Positions 18,777 to 31,700 of a stretch of 64,000 nt of DNA are shown here, piece by piece (within the stretch, counting starts at the first letter, position 1; every line of letters begins with the position of its first letter). The notes beneath the pieces were generated by a model. That model searched no databases. It had not been told where the DNA came from and saw only the letters and a list, made by a program, of their open reading frames with translations. The stretch covers positions 1-64,000 of the forward strand of contig NW_026063273.1 of assembly GCF_024362695.1 (NCBI RefSeq). Direction: 5' to 3'. Both the position numbers and the translations under genes were made by a program. The DNA is from Pectinophora gossypiella (taxonomy: Eukaryota > Arthropoda > Insecta > Lepidoptera > Gelechiidae).

Positions 18777-18789
18777 TCAGAAGTGGGAT
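18777..18789 (+). promoter_or_regulatory. candidate primer-binding site of Gyp-C
   Basis: tcagaagtgggat is shared with the position just inside the Gyp-B 5' LTR. Its complement resembles the 3' arm of a tRNA-Leu, except that the last bases before and including CCA would be unpaired. The tRNA identity is from memory and uncertain. Confidence 0.45.
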
Positions 18790-18801
18790 CTGAACGTCAC
18801 C

Positions 18802-20294
18802 ATGAGGCGCGGCAAGAAACGCAAGTCAAGTGGACGTTCCAGGAGACGGTCTACGTCGAGTTCGAGCTCGTCTAGCAGCTCGTCCAGCTCAACCACGTCA
18901 TCCACCTCGAGCAGCAGTGCCCGGGACCGACACAGGCGTAGTAAGAGGCGGCGCTTGGAGTCGCAAACCGTGAGTCAAAATGTTTTATTATCATCAGTGA
19001 TTCCGGAGTTCGACCCACTTGTGGACAATGTGGATATGTGGTTGAATGTAGTCGATGCAATGCACGTGCGTTTAAGTGGTCTGATAGTGTAACTAAATAT
19101 CAGGCGCTACAAAAACTACGTAATACCGCGAAAACGTGGCTCGAGTCGCTGCAAAAGAACAAAACGACTTGGACCACGTGGAAATGGAAACAATGGCGCG
19201 AAAATATTTCTGACACATTTCAAGCCAAACGTAATATGTTTTTGTTGCTTAAACAAATCGTGGATGCAAAACCGTTACCAAATCAATCACTTTACGAGTT
19301 TTATTTTGAACAAAAAGGAAAAATTGACAGGTTAGGGTTAGATTTTCGCGAACAAGATTTAATTTCAATAATAGTTGGTTCTATCGGGGACCCAAACATT
19401 AACACGGCAGCCGAAGCCGGTAGTTTCAGATATTGCGAAGATTTAGCGTCATTTCTGCACGGCAAAGTCCACACCATAGCCGAAAAATTACTCACATCGA
19501 AGACGAGTTCTATAATTAAGATGAATACTCCGCGACCCTCTCAATCAACACAATCGAGTAATGAGACCAGGTCTGATGTTTCTTTGGCAAAAGACCCTAC
19601 TACAAAAGTAAATGCAACCGCTTCCAGTGATGTTTGTTACCGTTGCGGTGAGACGGGCCACAGGCGTAATGTTTGTCCAGTGAGAGACACAGTTCGTTGT
19701 GGCTCATGCAATAAGGTGGGTCACGTGGAAGCGATCTGCCAGTCAAAGCGGTTTAGAGCCAAGAATGAGAGGGACACGGAGGTTAAAATGATTTCAGGGT
19801 CTTATTCAAAACAGAAGTACTATAAAAAGATTCAATTAAACGAAATTGAGTGTGAGGCTTTTTTCGACATGGGAAGTGATTGCTCTTTGATTACAAGACA
19901 GCTAGTCAACCGATTTCACCTTCAAACCATTACTTTGAACAATCCAATTAATTTGAAAGGTTTCACAAATGGTACAGGTGTGCAAGTAACAGAAGCAGTG
20001 GCTGTAAAAATAAAGGTGGATGCTGTAGAACTAATCATAACAATGTACGTTATTGATATATTGACGGGGTGTGACATTTTGATAGGACGGAATTTTACCG
20101 AGGACCGAAGCATATTATATGTGCGCGTGGGTGACATACTGACTTTCCAACCTGCTGATTCGTTGAATGTTTTCAATGTTAATTTAGAGTCCCTTAATGA
20201 AGTTTCTCGTGAGCATCAAAACCTACTGCAAAAGATATTTTCAAAGTTTCCTCAATGTATTGCTACAGATTTAGCGAGTTTAGGAAAAACCACT
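18802..20294 (+). pseudogene. Gyp-C gag and protease, one frameshift
   Basis: Gag forms the particle and the aspartic protease processes it. ATG at 18802 is followed by a Lys/Arg-rich start and a long Ser run. Gag then shifts frame once near 19055-19065, after DMWLNVVD, and continues from ARAFKWSD. Two zinc knuckles follow: CYRCGETGHRRNVC and CGSCNKVGHVEAIC. The protease segment has FFDMGSDCSLI, so the active-site triad reads D-M-G instead of D-T/S-G, and the flap region reads LTGCDILIGRNF. The frame is cut at 20291-20294 (cact) by LARD-E. Confidence 0.85.
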
Positions 20295-20829
20295 TGTGAC
20301 GGAACCAACCCCAATAACCAACATAATATTCGGAGTAAGGATCGGAGAAGCAAAGGGAGGCTGGTACGATGTGTGAAGGTAGTGCTTCTGGCTACCCTGA
20401 TAGGGAAAGAGGGTGTGAGCATATTATATTTATTTTATTAAGTGTGTTACTTTTTTATACGCATTCCGAAGAACTTTACACCATGGGAATCACATACTGT
20501 AGGGTAGGTACGTGAAAAGGTTTTTATAAACATTTCATAAGAAATACTAAAGCCACAAACAAAACGTCCAATAAATTAAAATATTAGACGATAACATATA
20601 CAAATGTTTGCTATTAATTTAAGCGGGTTTTGTGTAATATGATATGAGAACAGAGAAGTAACTTTTGTCTATGTGACTAGCACAACGGGCATTCTAATCA
20701 AATACAACGGACTCAATTGTTGGCAACAAAGTGTAGGAATGTTTGCACTTAACATATACAAAGTTTTATGGGTTATGGGAAAAAAATCAACTTGAGAACG
20801 TGTGGGAAGAATGTTAGAGAGAACACAAG

Positions 20830-21170
20830 GATCGGGAGTTGCCCATCGGACGTCGCGGGGGCAGGTCGTGGTCGATGTGAGGGTTGTGAGTGGACTTGCG
20901 ATTCGGACGTCGCGGGAGCAGGTCGTAGTCGTTGTGAGGGTTGACGAGGACTTGCCCATTTTACGTCGCGGGAGCGGGTCGTGACCGTTGTGAGGATTGA
21001 GAGAGAGCTTGCCCATCGTACGTCGCGGGGGCAGATCGTGGTCGTTGTGAGGGTTGTGGGGGTTGCGATTCGGATGTCGCGGGAGCAGGTCGTGGTCGTT
21101 GTGAGGGTTGTGAGGGGACTTGCCCATCGGACGTCGCGGGAGCAGGTCGTGACCGTTGGGGGTGTTGTGA
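20830..21170. repeat. GC-rich minisatellite in LARD-E LTR, about 6 units
   Basis: Units of about 55-60 bp repeat cgtcgcgggagcaggtcgtg followed by gtcgttgtgagggtt and ttgcccatcgga. The duplicate lies at 29258-29598 in the other LTR. The island is far more GC-rich than the surrounding AT-rich LTR. Confidence 0.88.
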
Positions 21171-23292
21171 GTGTAGTGAGTGGAAAGACTGTAGGGGTTG
21201 AAAAGACTGTAGGGGTTGACGCTGGAGTTGAGGAAGACGAGCCGGGTAGCTAGAGGGTGGAGACGTACGGTGTTGCTGAGAGGAACAAAGCGATCTGAAA
21301 CATCGGTTTCAGGTCTCAAGTAAGATTAGGTGTAAGATTAGGATTGGTTAGGATCATTGGGAATGAGACAAGTATAGGTTGGATAGGTCAGTAGATCAAC
21401 TCTAAAAATTATATTGCTTCTATTGTGATTGAGTTATAATTTTGATACCACTGCAAGGTTATACATCTAAGTACTTAATTAATATCTACTTATATTATTT
21501 ACCCACTAAATTTCTCTTCAACAACCGTTCCAAATTGACATATAGGTACAAATGAATCTGGATATTACTAGATGAATATTATAATATTTATGATTATTAT
21601 TTTATTAAGTATATCAATTACGTTTATATTATGACTATGTTGAAGATAACAATTAATATGATTTCCTTCTCAACCTTCTATTGAAAGTTCCTTAACTTGA
21701 CAAACCTATCTTGTTGAAATATCCTGAACGGGAGCACTCTGCATAATGACAAGTGAATATTTTTGTGTACATTATTAATAGAATATGTTATTCTATATAC
21801 ATTTAATCATTTGAATACTCTGTCATACGGTCATTCCTGCGTTATTTATTAATATTCTCGATAATATCCAGGCCGTTGTCCTAACGCTCGATCGTACTTC
21901 ATCATACTACTATTTATATAAATAAATTATCCACGAGTTGCAGTCCTTTGTGACGGACTAACGAAAGCCTGTCTATGTTACTATCATCGAATATTATCTG
22001 TTATATTACTTGTTTTAATGCTCTTACTCATTTATAATAATATCAATACTGGACGTAGTCACGACATTTATCGCACCACAAGTTAACGTGCCCTTGGGTG
22101 TAGTCCGACATTTGATGAAATGCTGATATTGTTTACCAAATCTAAGAATATTATATTGCATGTTTTGCATATGAGATTGACCATTCATCAAATTTGATGA
22201 TACTAATTGAATAAAGTAAGCTATGAAGCTGATTGGTGCTGAGTGCTGCTCATCCCAAATCCTTACACTTTATTTTATACTTCAGAGATAGTTCATCTCT
22301 TCAACAAGGCCGAATGGCTCTTCTTTACAAAATATATCCTTTACGGAGAGGGGCCTAAACCAGGGTAGGGCCTCATTCGCCGAAGAGCGTGGTCGGGGCT
22401 CGAAAAGGCACCCTATACCATTACATTGTTGGTATGGGATTCTAATCCTTTTCCTGTGTTCCTAGATCTTTCACAATAATAAAACCAAATTCTAAACAAA
22501 TAAATCCTTATTTAGCTTAACCTATCTATATTTATAATTATTTATTTTTATATTAGATACTATTATAGCAATCTCAATTTAATCTCAATTGACAAAACTT
22601 CAATATTTCAATCTATATCGTTTTCAAGTTTATTACTTATGTCTCTCATTGTACCAAATACAAATACCATTCTAGTACTTCTCTAAATTCTCATATTAAT
22701 CTAATTTAATTTAGTCTCTTTATCGACTTGCAACAAAACTATAATATTTAAAATTATTTATATTTATTAATATTTAAGTATTTATTCAACTTTATTTATT
22801 TTACTGTATATTGTTTTATATTGTATTATATTTATTTATGACATGTATAATATGTATGGCATTCTTAACGTCTCCTTTCGTACGTTCATCCTGATCTCAA
22901 CATACCTTCATTCAAAGAATCTGAGTTATTACAAAACACAACGTAGAGTCCTAACCATAATATACTAGACGATTACATTATTATTAATTGGCCAATTAAA
23001 ATCTACTTTGACTATTTTTATGAGTTCGTTTTACAGCTTCATGTTATATTTTAAGGATTTCTTGATTCGATATATTTTTTATTTGTTCGTGTCTGTGTAC
23101 CTTTATTTCAGGTGGATGATATTATGTTTTATCATAGTCGTTTGAATATGTCTGTTTATATGATTTCTGTGCTGTGTGAATTTTCCTTACAGGTATATTT
23201 ATACGTACTTATCGGTCAAAGTAGATGATTGTAGGGATATATAGATTTAGGCAGGTGTTTAAACGAGTTGTAGAGGGGGGAGTGTTACAATT

Positions 23293-23446
23293 TGGTGCCG
23301 TGACCAGGATAGTTGCGAAAAGGGGAGTGTTACAATTTGGTGTAGTGACTAGGATAGTGCTGAAAGAGGGGAGTGTTACATTTTGGTGCCGTGACCAGGA
23401 TAGTTGCGAAGGGGGGGTGTGTTACATTTGGTGCCGTGAGTAGGAT
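23293..23446 (+). repeat. tandem copies of the primer-binding site inside the LARD-E LTR end
   Basis: Four copies of an 18-nt motif related to tggtgccgtgaccaggat start at 23293 (exact), 23338 (three changes), 23384 (exact) and 23429 (two changes). Each is preceded by an LTR-end-like gttaca plus att, as at the true boundary. The fifth copy, at 23478, is the real site just outside the LTR. The same array is present in the 3' LTR (from about 31719). Confidence 0.9.
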
Positions 23447-23477
23447 AGTTGCTATGTAAGGGGGGTGTGTTACAATT

Positions 23478-23495
23478 TGGTGCCGTGACCAGGAT
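23478..23495 (+). promoter_or_regulatory. LARD-E primer-binding site, tRNA-His type
   Basis: tggtgccgtgaccaggat begins 3 nt after the LTR. It is complementary to the 3' end of insect tRNA-His as I remember it (ending TCCTGGTCACGGCA plus CCA). The full 18-nt match is stated from memory. Confidence 0.75.
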
Positions 23496-26400
23496 ATGAG
23501 GTCTCAAATGTTGAGTGATGGTTGAATGTCTTGGGGGCGTGGAGTTATATAGTATTATCAATTTTATTATAAATGTTATTATGTATGTATGTTTTCTATA
23601 TAGAATTATAATATATTCATTTTCTTTACATTTTATTTAGGTCTTATATAAAAAAAACAAAATATCAAAATATTAAAAAAAAAAAATCCAATAAAATTTA
23701 TTAATTAATAATTCTATTAATATATCACTCTATTATTATTACTCTATTATTCTATTATTATTTTATTATTAATTCTTTATCAACATATTTACGAAAATAA
23801 TTTGAACGTCATAAAAAACACAACATTGAATTCTTAACTATTATTATTTTATTACTTTATGAAAAAGATTAAAGGTGTGGTTAGATTCTATTTTAGTATT
23901 ATAGTATAGGTATTTTGAATATATTGCAAATAATTAGTAGCTTCCAACGCTTTTGGGGTAATTTCTTATTTTAGATATTGGTTAGTTATGAACTCGCTAG
24001 AATATTGTAAATTTTATTTTAGGAATATTTACATTGAAATAATTAATATAGCAGTAGTTAACACAGATATGTGCATACAATTGATATTCATTTGACATTA
24101 AAAATTACTTTTGTTCCAAAAGGGGTGGTTACATGTGTGAATTCCCCTTTCGTACGCTTTTTCTAGTTAAATATGAGGTAATTTTTGTTGAGTTATGTAT
24201 ATATGTTATATGAGTTGAGCAGTGGAACATATATTTATATTCGATTGGTTGTGTGTGAGTCCTACGACCCTGCAGGGGATAAAAACAGTAGAAGAAGAAG
24301 AAAATAATAATTGTGTGTATGTATGTTATGTTGAAAATAATTCTAACTACGACACAGTTCATGTTTGAGTAAATGATGTGTATGATGGGTATTTTAATTA
24401 ACTTCTTGAGAACGAAATTTCTAAAAGCAATTGTTAGACAATAGGGTTTGGGCTTTAAAGGGACATTCAGTTTTATGACTGTAAAATATATTCTTCGGTG
24501 ACTTGAATATTTCCTGGTAGAGATTGTACTTCTGATTAGTCCAGTTGGGAACATAGGCGTAAGTTATGCGTGTAAGTTTATTGTTCGTGTGTGTATATCA
24601 CCCAACGATGAAGCGTGATGCCCAGCAGTCAAACAAATTGGTTTATTCAATGGAGAGTAGTGATCTTGTATGATTATTACACTAGTTATTAATAATTTTG
24701 TTATATGCCCAGCAATGAACACAATGATTATTTGGTTAATTGGAATAGGATAAGGATAGCAACGAAAGTGCAAAGTTGTCTGGTAAGGTAACTCTGGTCA
24801 TCTTAGTGGATTGCAAACCAGATATGTATGTATGTTATGAAGTTAGGTTTAGAAGAACAGAAATTCGGTTTATTACTTTAGGGGTTGCAATATTAAAGGT
24901 GAGAGCTCGCAGCTAGAAGTAGTCCCAGTAGTATCAGGTTTAATTGATTTCTTTCAGATCGATATTACGCAGTGTTAGGGCAATCAATGTAGTAGTAGAC
25001 ATGGTAGCTGAACACATAATGGAGGAATATTATTATTATTTATATAATGGTTACATATCCTGGATCTATGATGTCATGAACTTTTGGAATGCGTGTATTA
25101 TTGTTATTATAAACCTTTTATATTTATGTTCAGTGTTTTCTTATTATTTGTTATATTTATTTGAGCTACATTAGTTTTGAAAAGTGTGTTTGTCTTTTAA
25201 GTATCAGATCTAGTCATGATGAGTTTTTTCACTTAACAATTTTATTTCATAGAGAGTACAGTATAGTGTTGTATTATAATTATGTTTTGCAGTGGATGAT
25301 GGATATTATTAACAGGGGTAAATAAATTGTTAGTTTTCAGAACGTGACTTGTGTATAAGTGTTTATGACATGTCAACAGTAGGATATTGGAATTTGCTTT
25401 CAGTTGTTGCATAGCATGAACAAGACATGAAAAGGAAAACGAGGATGATTCATTCTTTTAGGACATAATACTTATCGGAAGTGCTTGAAGTTCAAACCGT
25501 CTTGTTAGAACTTGGGGGCGTGTATGTGTGTGTATATGTTGCTGTGGAATGATAGTGATGTATCAAATGAGATGAGCGAACATTTGTTTTCTATCTAACA
25601 TTAGGTACAATGAAACAGAAATGGCAAAATGTTTATATTTGGACATGTTCTTACTAGGACATAATTTTTATAGGGTCTTGTGATAGTGGAAGTACTTGAA
25701 GTTAATGAAAGGAATGATGAAATGTGAATCTATTAAATCATGTTCTCTTTAAAATATAATTGAGTCGAATGTTTATTTTATTTATTTAATGTTAGTGAGA
25801 AGTTCAACGCAAAGGAAACGGAGAGTGTTGATCGCGGTCTTATTGGGACACATTCTTACTAGGCATAGATGCTAATAGAGGGAATAGTAGGATTTGAAAA
25901 AAAAAACCAGGGAAACATGTAGATTTTGTTTCACCTTAGGTTTTATAAATCAGAAATCACAAATCATAATTTCATAGACCTACAAACCTATATGGAGGTG
26001 ATGATGATTTTCTAGTGTTTATATCATTATGAAGCTGCTTATTTCTTGATTTGAATCTAGTGTTTTCCTATTTAGGAATTTCAAGTCAGAAGAGAGATTC
26101 TGTAAGTTGGTAGGGCCCGATAGGAGTGCCAAAAGTGCATAGGAAAACTTGCGAACGTAAGGACCATGCGCAGCTTGTGATTGTTTACCTTTGTTTATGT
26201 TTTGTTACTATTTATGTTATTATATTATGTAGTTTATGTATGTTTATCTATTTAACTTTGACTGACACTTTACTGACGCGTAGGGAATGACTGCTTGCGA
26301 CATATTCTGACTGGACTTTATTATCTAATTTGTTGTATGTTTGGGCTGTGTGTCAATGTTTACAATGAAAATTGTACATATTGCCGCATAGACTAAAAAA

Positions 26401-28722
26401 AAAAAATGTTCTTCGTGTAGTTCTGTGTGTTGAGACCTACATTTCGAGGTAATATAATTATTGCCTGGAGATGGGAGATCAGTATGCAGAATGGGTATCC
26501 TGGTTTTAGAGGTAACCTCATGGATTTAGATTTTTACTTTATTTTTTTTTGTCAATCTAGACTGATGGTCCAGGTTGGATTGTAATCTTGCTGTGTTTTA
26601 TTGTAGTTAGAATTCCCCGAGGATTCTACTCGAAAACCAATCTGACGTTACACAGGGTGAATCTTTATGGTTTACGGCCTGCTACTTCACTGTGTCAATG
26701 TAGAATAATTGTTGGAACAGTTGTTGTTACCACTGTAACATGGTTCTGAATTGTTCTATAGTGGTGCTTTGGGAGATACAGCTATCTACAGGAGTGGTGC
26801 GGTGAGATATTATTATCTATGACCTTCTTTCTGATATTGGGACAGGAGGACCATCCGCCAATATGAGATGAAGCTAGATAATCAGTATCGAGCCAGTGCT
26901 GCGACTTGGATAGTCAGGTTGGATTGCCTCCTCCTGATGAGCGGTTGTGCGTGGCGATGCTTTCGAGTATGAAGACTCTAGCCCATGCCTTATAATCAGT
27001 ATTGTATGGTATGGGTCAACTTTGTCCTCTTGTGTCATGATGTAATTTTATTATGACCCTCTCTGGACCTATCAGCTTATTGTGGCTTATTAAGCCATGT
27101 AAATAATACAATTAATTACTAATTTGAATTGATTTATAAAAGTCTGGATACCATGAGATGAAGGTAATGGTATTATTGGTAATGGCTTTTAAATAAACTT
27201 ATATACTTTGAATCTGTGTTGTTATTTCACCTATGTGACTTAACATGACTTTTACATACTTATCTGTATTGTCCGGGCCTGCCTGGCTTGATTACACTGA
27301 TATACATAAACCAATTCAACACAATTTATTTGTGTTATTGTGTTATTCTTCTACCTGATTATACCTTAATGTCACTGCTGCCAGATAGTGACATACCTAA
27401 CTTATAAACTATACCTTGTCCGGGGGTTTACCTGGCCTGATTTCACTATGCAATTTGTGAGATTACTAACATACAATATTATTGCTACTTATAATGCATT
27501 TATGCATAACAATTACATCCAGTTTGACCGCATATATTCTTGTGATTCATGGTTGGTATCATATTCATGACCATCCATCTCACACTCACACTCATACTTA
27601 TTCTTATGGCTGGTGTTATTGCAATGCCGCTGAAGCCATGGTAGGGACGTTAGGGACATTTTTGCTTAGTATACACGGGGTCAATCCAGTTCGGTAGTCT
27701 CTGCTTCTGTTGATCCTCTTGCACTAAGGTGTATTGAGGGGAGGACAGTGATGAGTAGCTGCGTATTGGCTTCCGGTTGCTAAGTCGCTCACTTACTTAC
27801 CTTCTTACCTTTTAGCGCCATGGCTATGGTGTCAGCTATGCATCGCAATGAGTTGTGTTGTTAGATTGGATGTAAATCTGTTTAACTTAAATAATTTTAT
27901 TACATATGTGAAATTGGTGTTGGGAAGCTCTTACCTTCACCTACCAATTTATTTTACCTAACGCTTCTGATATGCCACATTTTATGTGCTTATCATTCCA
28001 TATACCTATTTGTTGTTGATGAGGGGTGTCGAATGAGAGATGGGATCTCATTGGTTTTGGGCGATATACGGGATTCATTATCACCTTTAAATTTTTAATT
28101 ACAATTACCTATGTTATTTTTAAGCTTTAAGTTGCTGATTTTAATTAATTTAAGAGACTAAACCATCATAATTCAGTTAATTATATCATATATTAAGGTT
28201 CTAACTTATTTCTTACTTTCTTATAAGACTTGACTTGTTTAATTATAAGCTGTAATCAGTGTCATTAAGTTTGGGTTTGCTTGGCGTTGACTTGACTACT
28301 TTTAAACTATATAAATATTTATAACCTAACTTACATTCCATTGCTTAGGTACCTACTTGTCTTTTTCATTACTATAGTGACATAATTATAACCTATTTGT
28401 ATTGTTATTAAGTATATATGTAGTATATTATTCTTTATTTACATGCCCTTAATAACATGCTTTTGTAGAATTTGTTTTTATTAGGACATGCTGTATCCTT
28501 AGAACATTAAGAGTTTTTGGAGTTTCACTCAGTTTGATAGGACTTGGGGGCGTAATATAATACATGTAGATAATGTATGTGTGGATGTACATGAAGGATA
28601 GTTATAGTTGACTTAGCTAGAAAGCGTCATGATATTAAGGATTTGTGGGAAGGTTATTGTGGTGTTCCTTTATTCTTATAAATTATCACTCTGGTAAACT
28701 TCGTAATAATTTAGGGGGCGAT
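23496..28722 (+). other. LARD-E interior, non-coding
   Basis: Over 5.2 kb the longest frames are under 150 residues and lack any gag, protease, RT or integrase motif. Recurring bits include cttgggggcgt (23530, 25511, 28543) and diverged copies of ttcttactaggacataa with cttgaagtt nearby (about 25455, 25655, 25845 and 28480). The last 10 bases before the 3' LTR (agggggcgat) are a likely plus-strand primer tract. Confidence 0.8.
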
Positions 28723-31700
28723 TGTGACGGAACCAACCCCAATAACCAACATAATATTCGGAGTAAGGATCGGAGAAGCAAAGGGAGGCTGGTACGATGT
28801 GTGAAGGTAGTGCTTCTGGCTACCCTGATAGGGAAAGAGGGTGTGAGCATATTATATTTATTTTATTAAGTGTGTTACTTTTTTATACGCATTCCGAAGA
28901 ACTTTACACCATGGGAATCACATACTGTAGGGTAGGTACGTGAAAAGGTTTTTATAAACATTTCATAAGAAATACTAAAGCCACAAACAAAACGTCCAAT
29001 AAATTAAAATATTAGACGATAACATATACAAATGTTTGCTATTAATTTAAGCGGGTTTTGTGTAATATGATATGAGAACAGAGAAGTAACTTTTGTCTAT
29101 GTGACTAGCACAACGGGCATTCTAATCAAATACAACGGACTCAATTGTTGGCAACAAAGTGTAGGAATGTTTGCACTTAACATATACAAAGTTTTATGGG
29201 TTATGGGAAAAAAATCAACTTGAGAACGTGTGGGAAGAATGTTAGAGAGAACACAAGGATCGGGAGTTGCCCATCGGACGTCGCGGGGGCAGGTCGTGGT
29301 CGATGTGAGGGTTGTGAGTGGACTTGCGATTCGGACGTCGCGGGAGCAGGTCGTAGTCGTTGTGAGGGTTGACGAGGACTTGCCCATTTTACGTCGCGGG
29401 AGCGGGTCGTGACCGTTGTGAGGATTGAGAGAGAGCTTGCCCATCGTACGTCGCGGGGGCAGATCGTGGTCGTTGTGAGGGTTGTGGGGGTTGCGATTCG
29501 GATGTCGCGGGAGCAGGTCGTGGTCGTTGTGAGGGTTGTGAGGGGACTTGCCCATCGGACGTCGCGGGAGCAGGTCGTGACCGTTGGGGGTGTTGTGAGT
29601 GTAGTGAGTGGAAAGACTGTAGGGGTTGAAAAGACTGTAGGGGTTGACGCTGGAGTTGAGGAAGACGAGCCGGGTAGCTAGAGGGTGGAGACGTACGGTG
29701 TTGCTGAGAGGAACAAAGCGATCTGAAACATCGGTTTCAGGTCTCAAGTAAGATTAGGTGTAAGATTAGGATTGGTTAGGATCATTGGGAATGAGACAAG
29801 TATAGGTTGGATAGGTCAGTAGATCAACTCTAAAAATTATATTGCTTCTATTGTGATTGAGTTATAATTTTGATACCACTGCAAGGTTATACATCTAAGT
29901 ACTTAATTAATATCTACTTATATTATTTACCCACTAAATTTCTCTTCAACAACCGTTCCAAATTGACATATAGGTACAAATGAATCTGGATATTACTAGA
30001 TGAATATTATAATATTTATGATTATTATTTTATTAAGTATATCAATTACGTTTATATTATGACTATGTTGAAGATAACAATTAATATGATTTCCTTCTCA
30101 ACCTTCTATTGAAAGTTCCTTAACTTGACAAACCTATCTTGTTGAAATATCCTGAACGGGAGCACTCTGCATAATGACAAGTGAATATTTTTGTGTACAT
30201 TATTAATAGAATATGTTATTCTATATACATTTAATCATTTGAATACTCTGTCATACGGTCATTCCTGCGTTATTTATTAATATTCTCGATAATATCCAGG
30301 CCGTTGTCCTAACGCTCGATCGTACTTCATCATACTACTATTTATATAAATAAATTATCCACGAGTTGCAGTCCTTTGTGACGGACTAACGAAAGCCTGT
30401 CTATGTTACTATCATCGAATATTATCTGTTATATTACTTGTTTTAATGCTCTTACTCATTTATAATAATATCAATACTGGACGTAGTCACGACATTTATC
30501 GCACCACAAGTTAACGTGCCCTTGGGTGTAGTCCGACATTTGATGAAATGCTGATATTGTTTACCAAATCTAAGAATATTATATTGCATGTTTTGCATAT
30601 GAGATTGACCATTCATCAAATTTGATGATACTAATTGAATAAAGTAAGCTATGAAGCTGATTGGTGCTGAGTGCTGCTCATCCCAAATCCTTACACTTTA
30701 TTTTATACTTCAGAGATAGTTCATCTCTTCAACAAGGCCGAATGGCTCTTCTTTACAAAATATATCCTTTACGGAGAGGGGCCTAAACCAGGGTAGGGCC
30801 TCATTCGCCGAAGAGCGTGGTCGGGGCTCGAAAAGGCACCCTATACCATTACATTGTTGGTATGGGATTCTAATCCTTTTCCTGTGTTCCTAGATCTTTC
30901 ACAATAATAAAACCAAATTCTAAACAAATAAATCCTTATTTAGCTTAACCTATCTATATTTATAATTATTTATTTTTATATTAGATACTATTATAGCAAT
31001 CTCAATTTAATCTCAATTGACAAAACTTCAATATTTCAATCTATATCGTTTTCAAGTTTATTACTTATGTCTCTCATTGTACCAAATACAAATACCATTC
31101 TAGTACTTCTCTAAATTCTCATATTAATCTAATTTAATTTAGTCTCTTTATCGACTTGCAACAAAACTATAATATTTAAAATTATTTATATTTATTAATA
31201 TTTAAGTATTTATTCAACTTTATTTATTTTACTGTATATTGTTTTATATTGTATTATATTTATTTATGACATGTATAATATGTATGGCATTCTTAACGTC
31301 TCCTTTCGTACGTTCATCCTGATCTCAACATACCTTCATTCAAAGAATCTGAGTTATTACAAAACACAACGTAGAGTCCTAACCATAATATACTAGACGA
31401 TTACATTATTATTAATTGGCCAATTAAAATCTACTTTGATTATTTTACGAATTCGTTTTACAGCTGCATGTTATATTTTAAGGATTTCTTGATTTGATAT
31501 ATTTTTATTTGTTCGTGTCTGTGTACTTTTAATTCAGGTGGATGATATTATGTTTTATCATAGTCGTTTGAATATGTCTGTTTATATGATTTCTGTGCTG
31601 TGTGAATTTTCCTTACAGGTATATTTATACGTACTTATCGGTCAAAGTAGATGATTGTAGGGATATATAGATTTAGGCAGGTGTTTAAACGAGTTGTAGA

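Larger units (their letters stand above)
20295..23474 (+). repeat. LARD-E 5' LTR
   Basis: 3180 bp starting TGTGACGGAACC and ending GTGTGTTACA. It contains a GC-rich minisatellite (about 20830-21170) and, near its 3' end, an array of primer-binding-site copies. The minus-strand 216-residue frame in the minisatellite is repetitive and occurs identically in both LTRs, so it is not called as a gene. Confidence 0.92.

Noticed and set aside
20669..21319. 216-residue minus frame in the LARD-E LTR (and its twin at 29097-29747)
   Set aside because: It is made of the GC-rich minisatellite read in one frame. Both copies are identical because the LTRs are. No domain, and it is antisense to the element.
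23478..23495. tRNA gene fragments at the primer-binding sites
   Set aside because: Only the complement of tRNA 3' ends is present, next to LTRs, with no cloverleaf.
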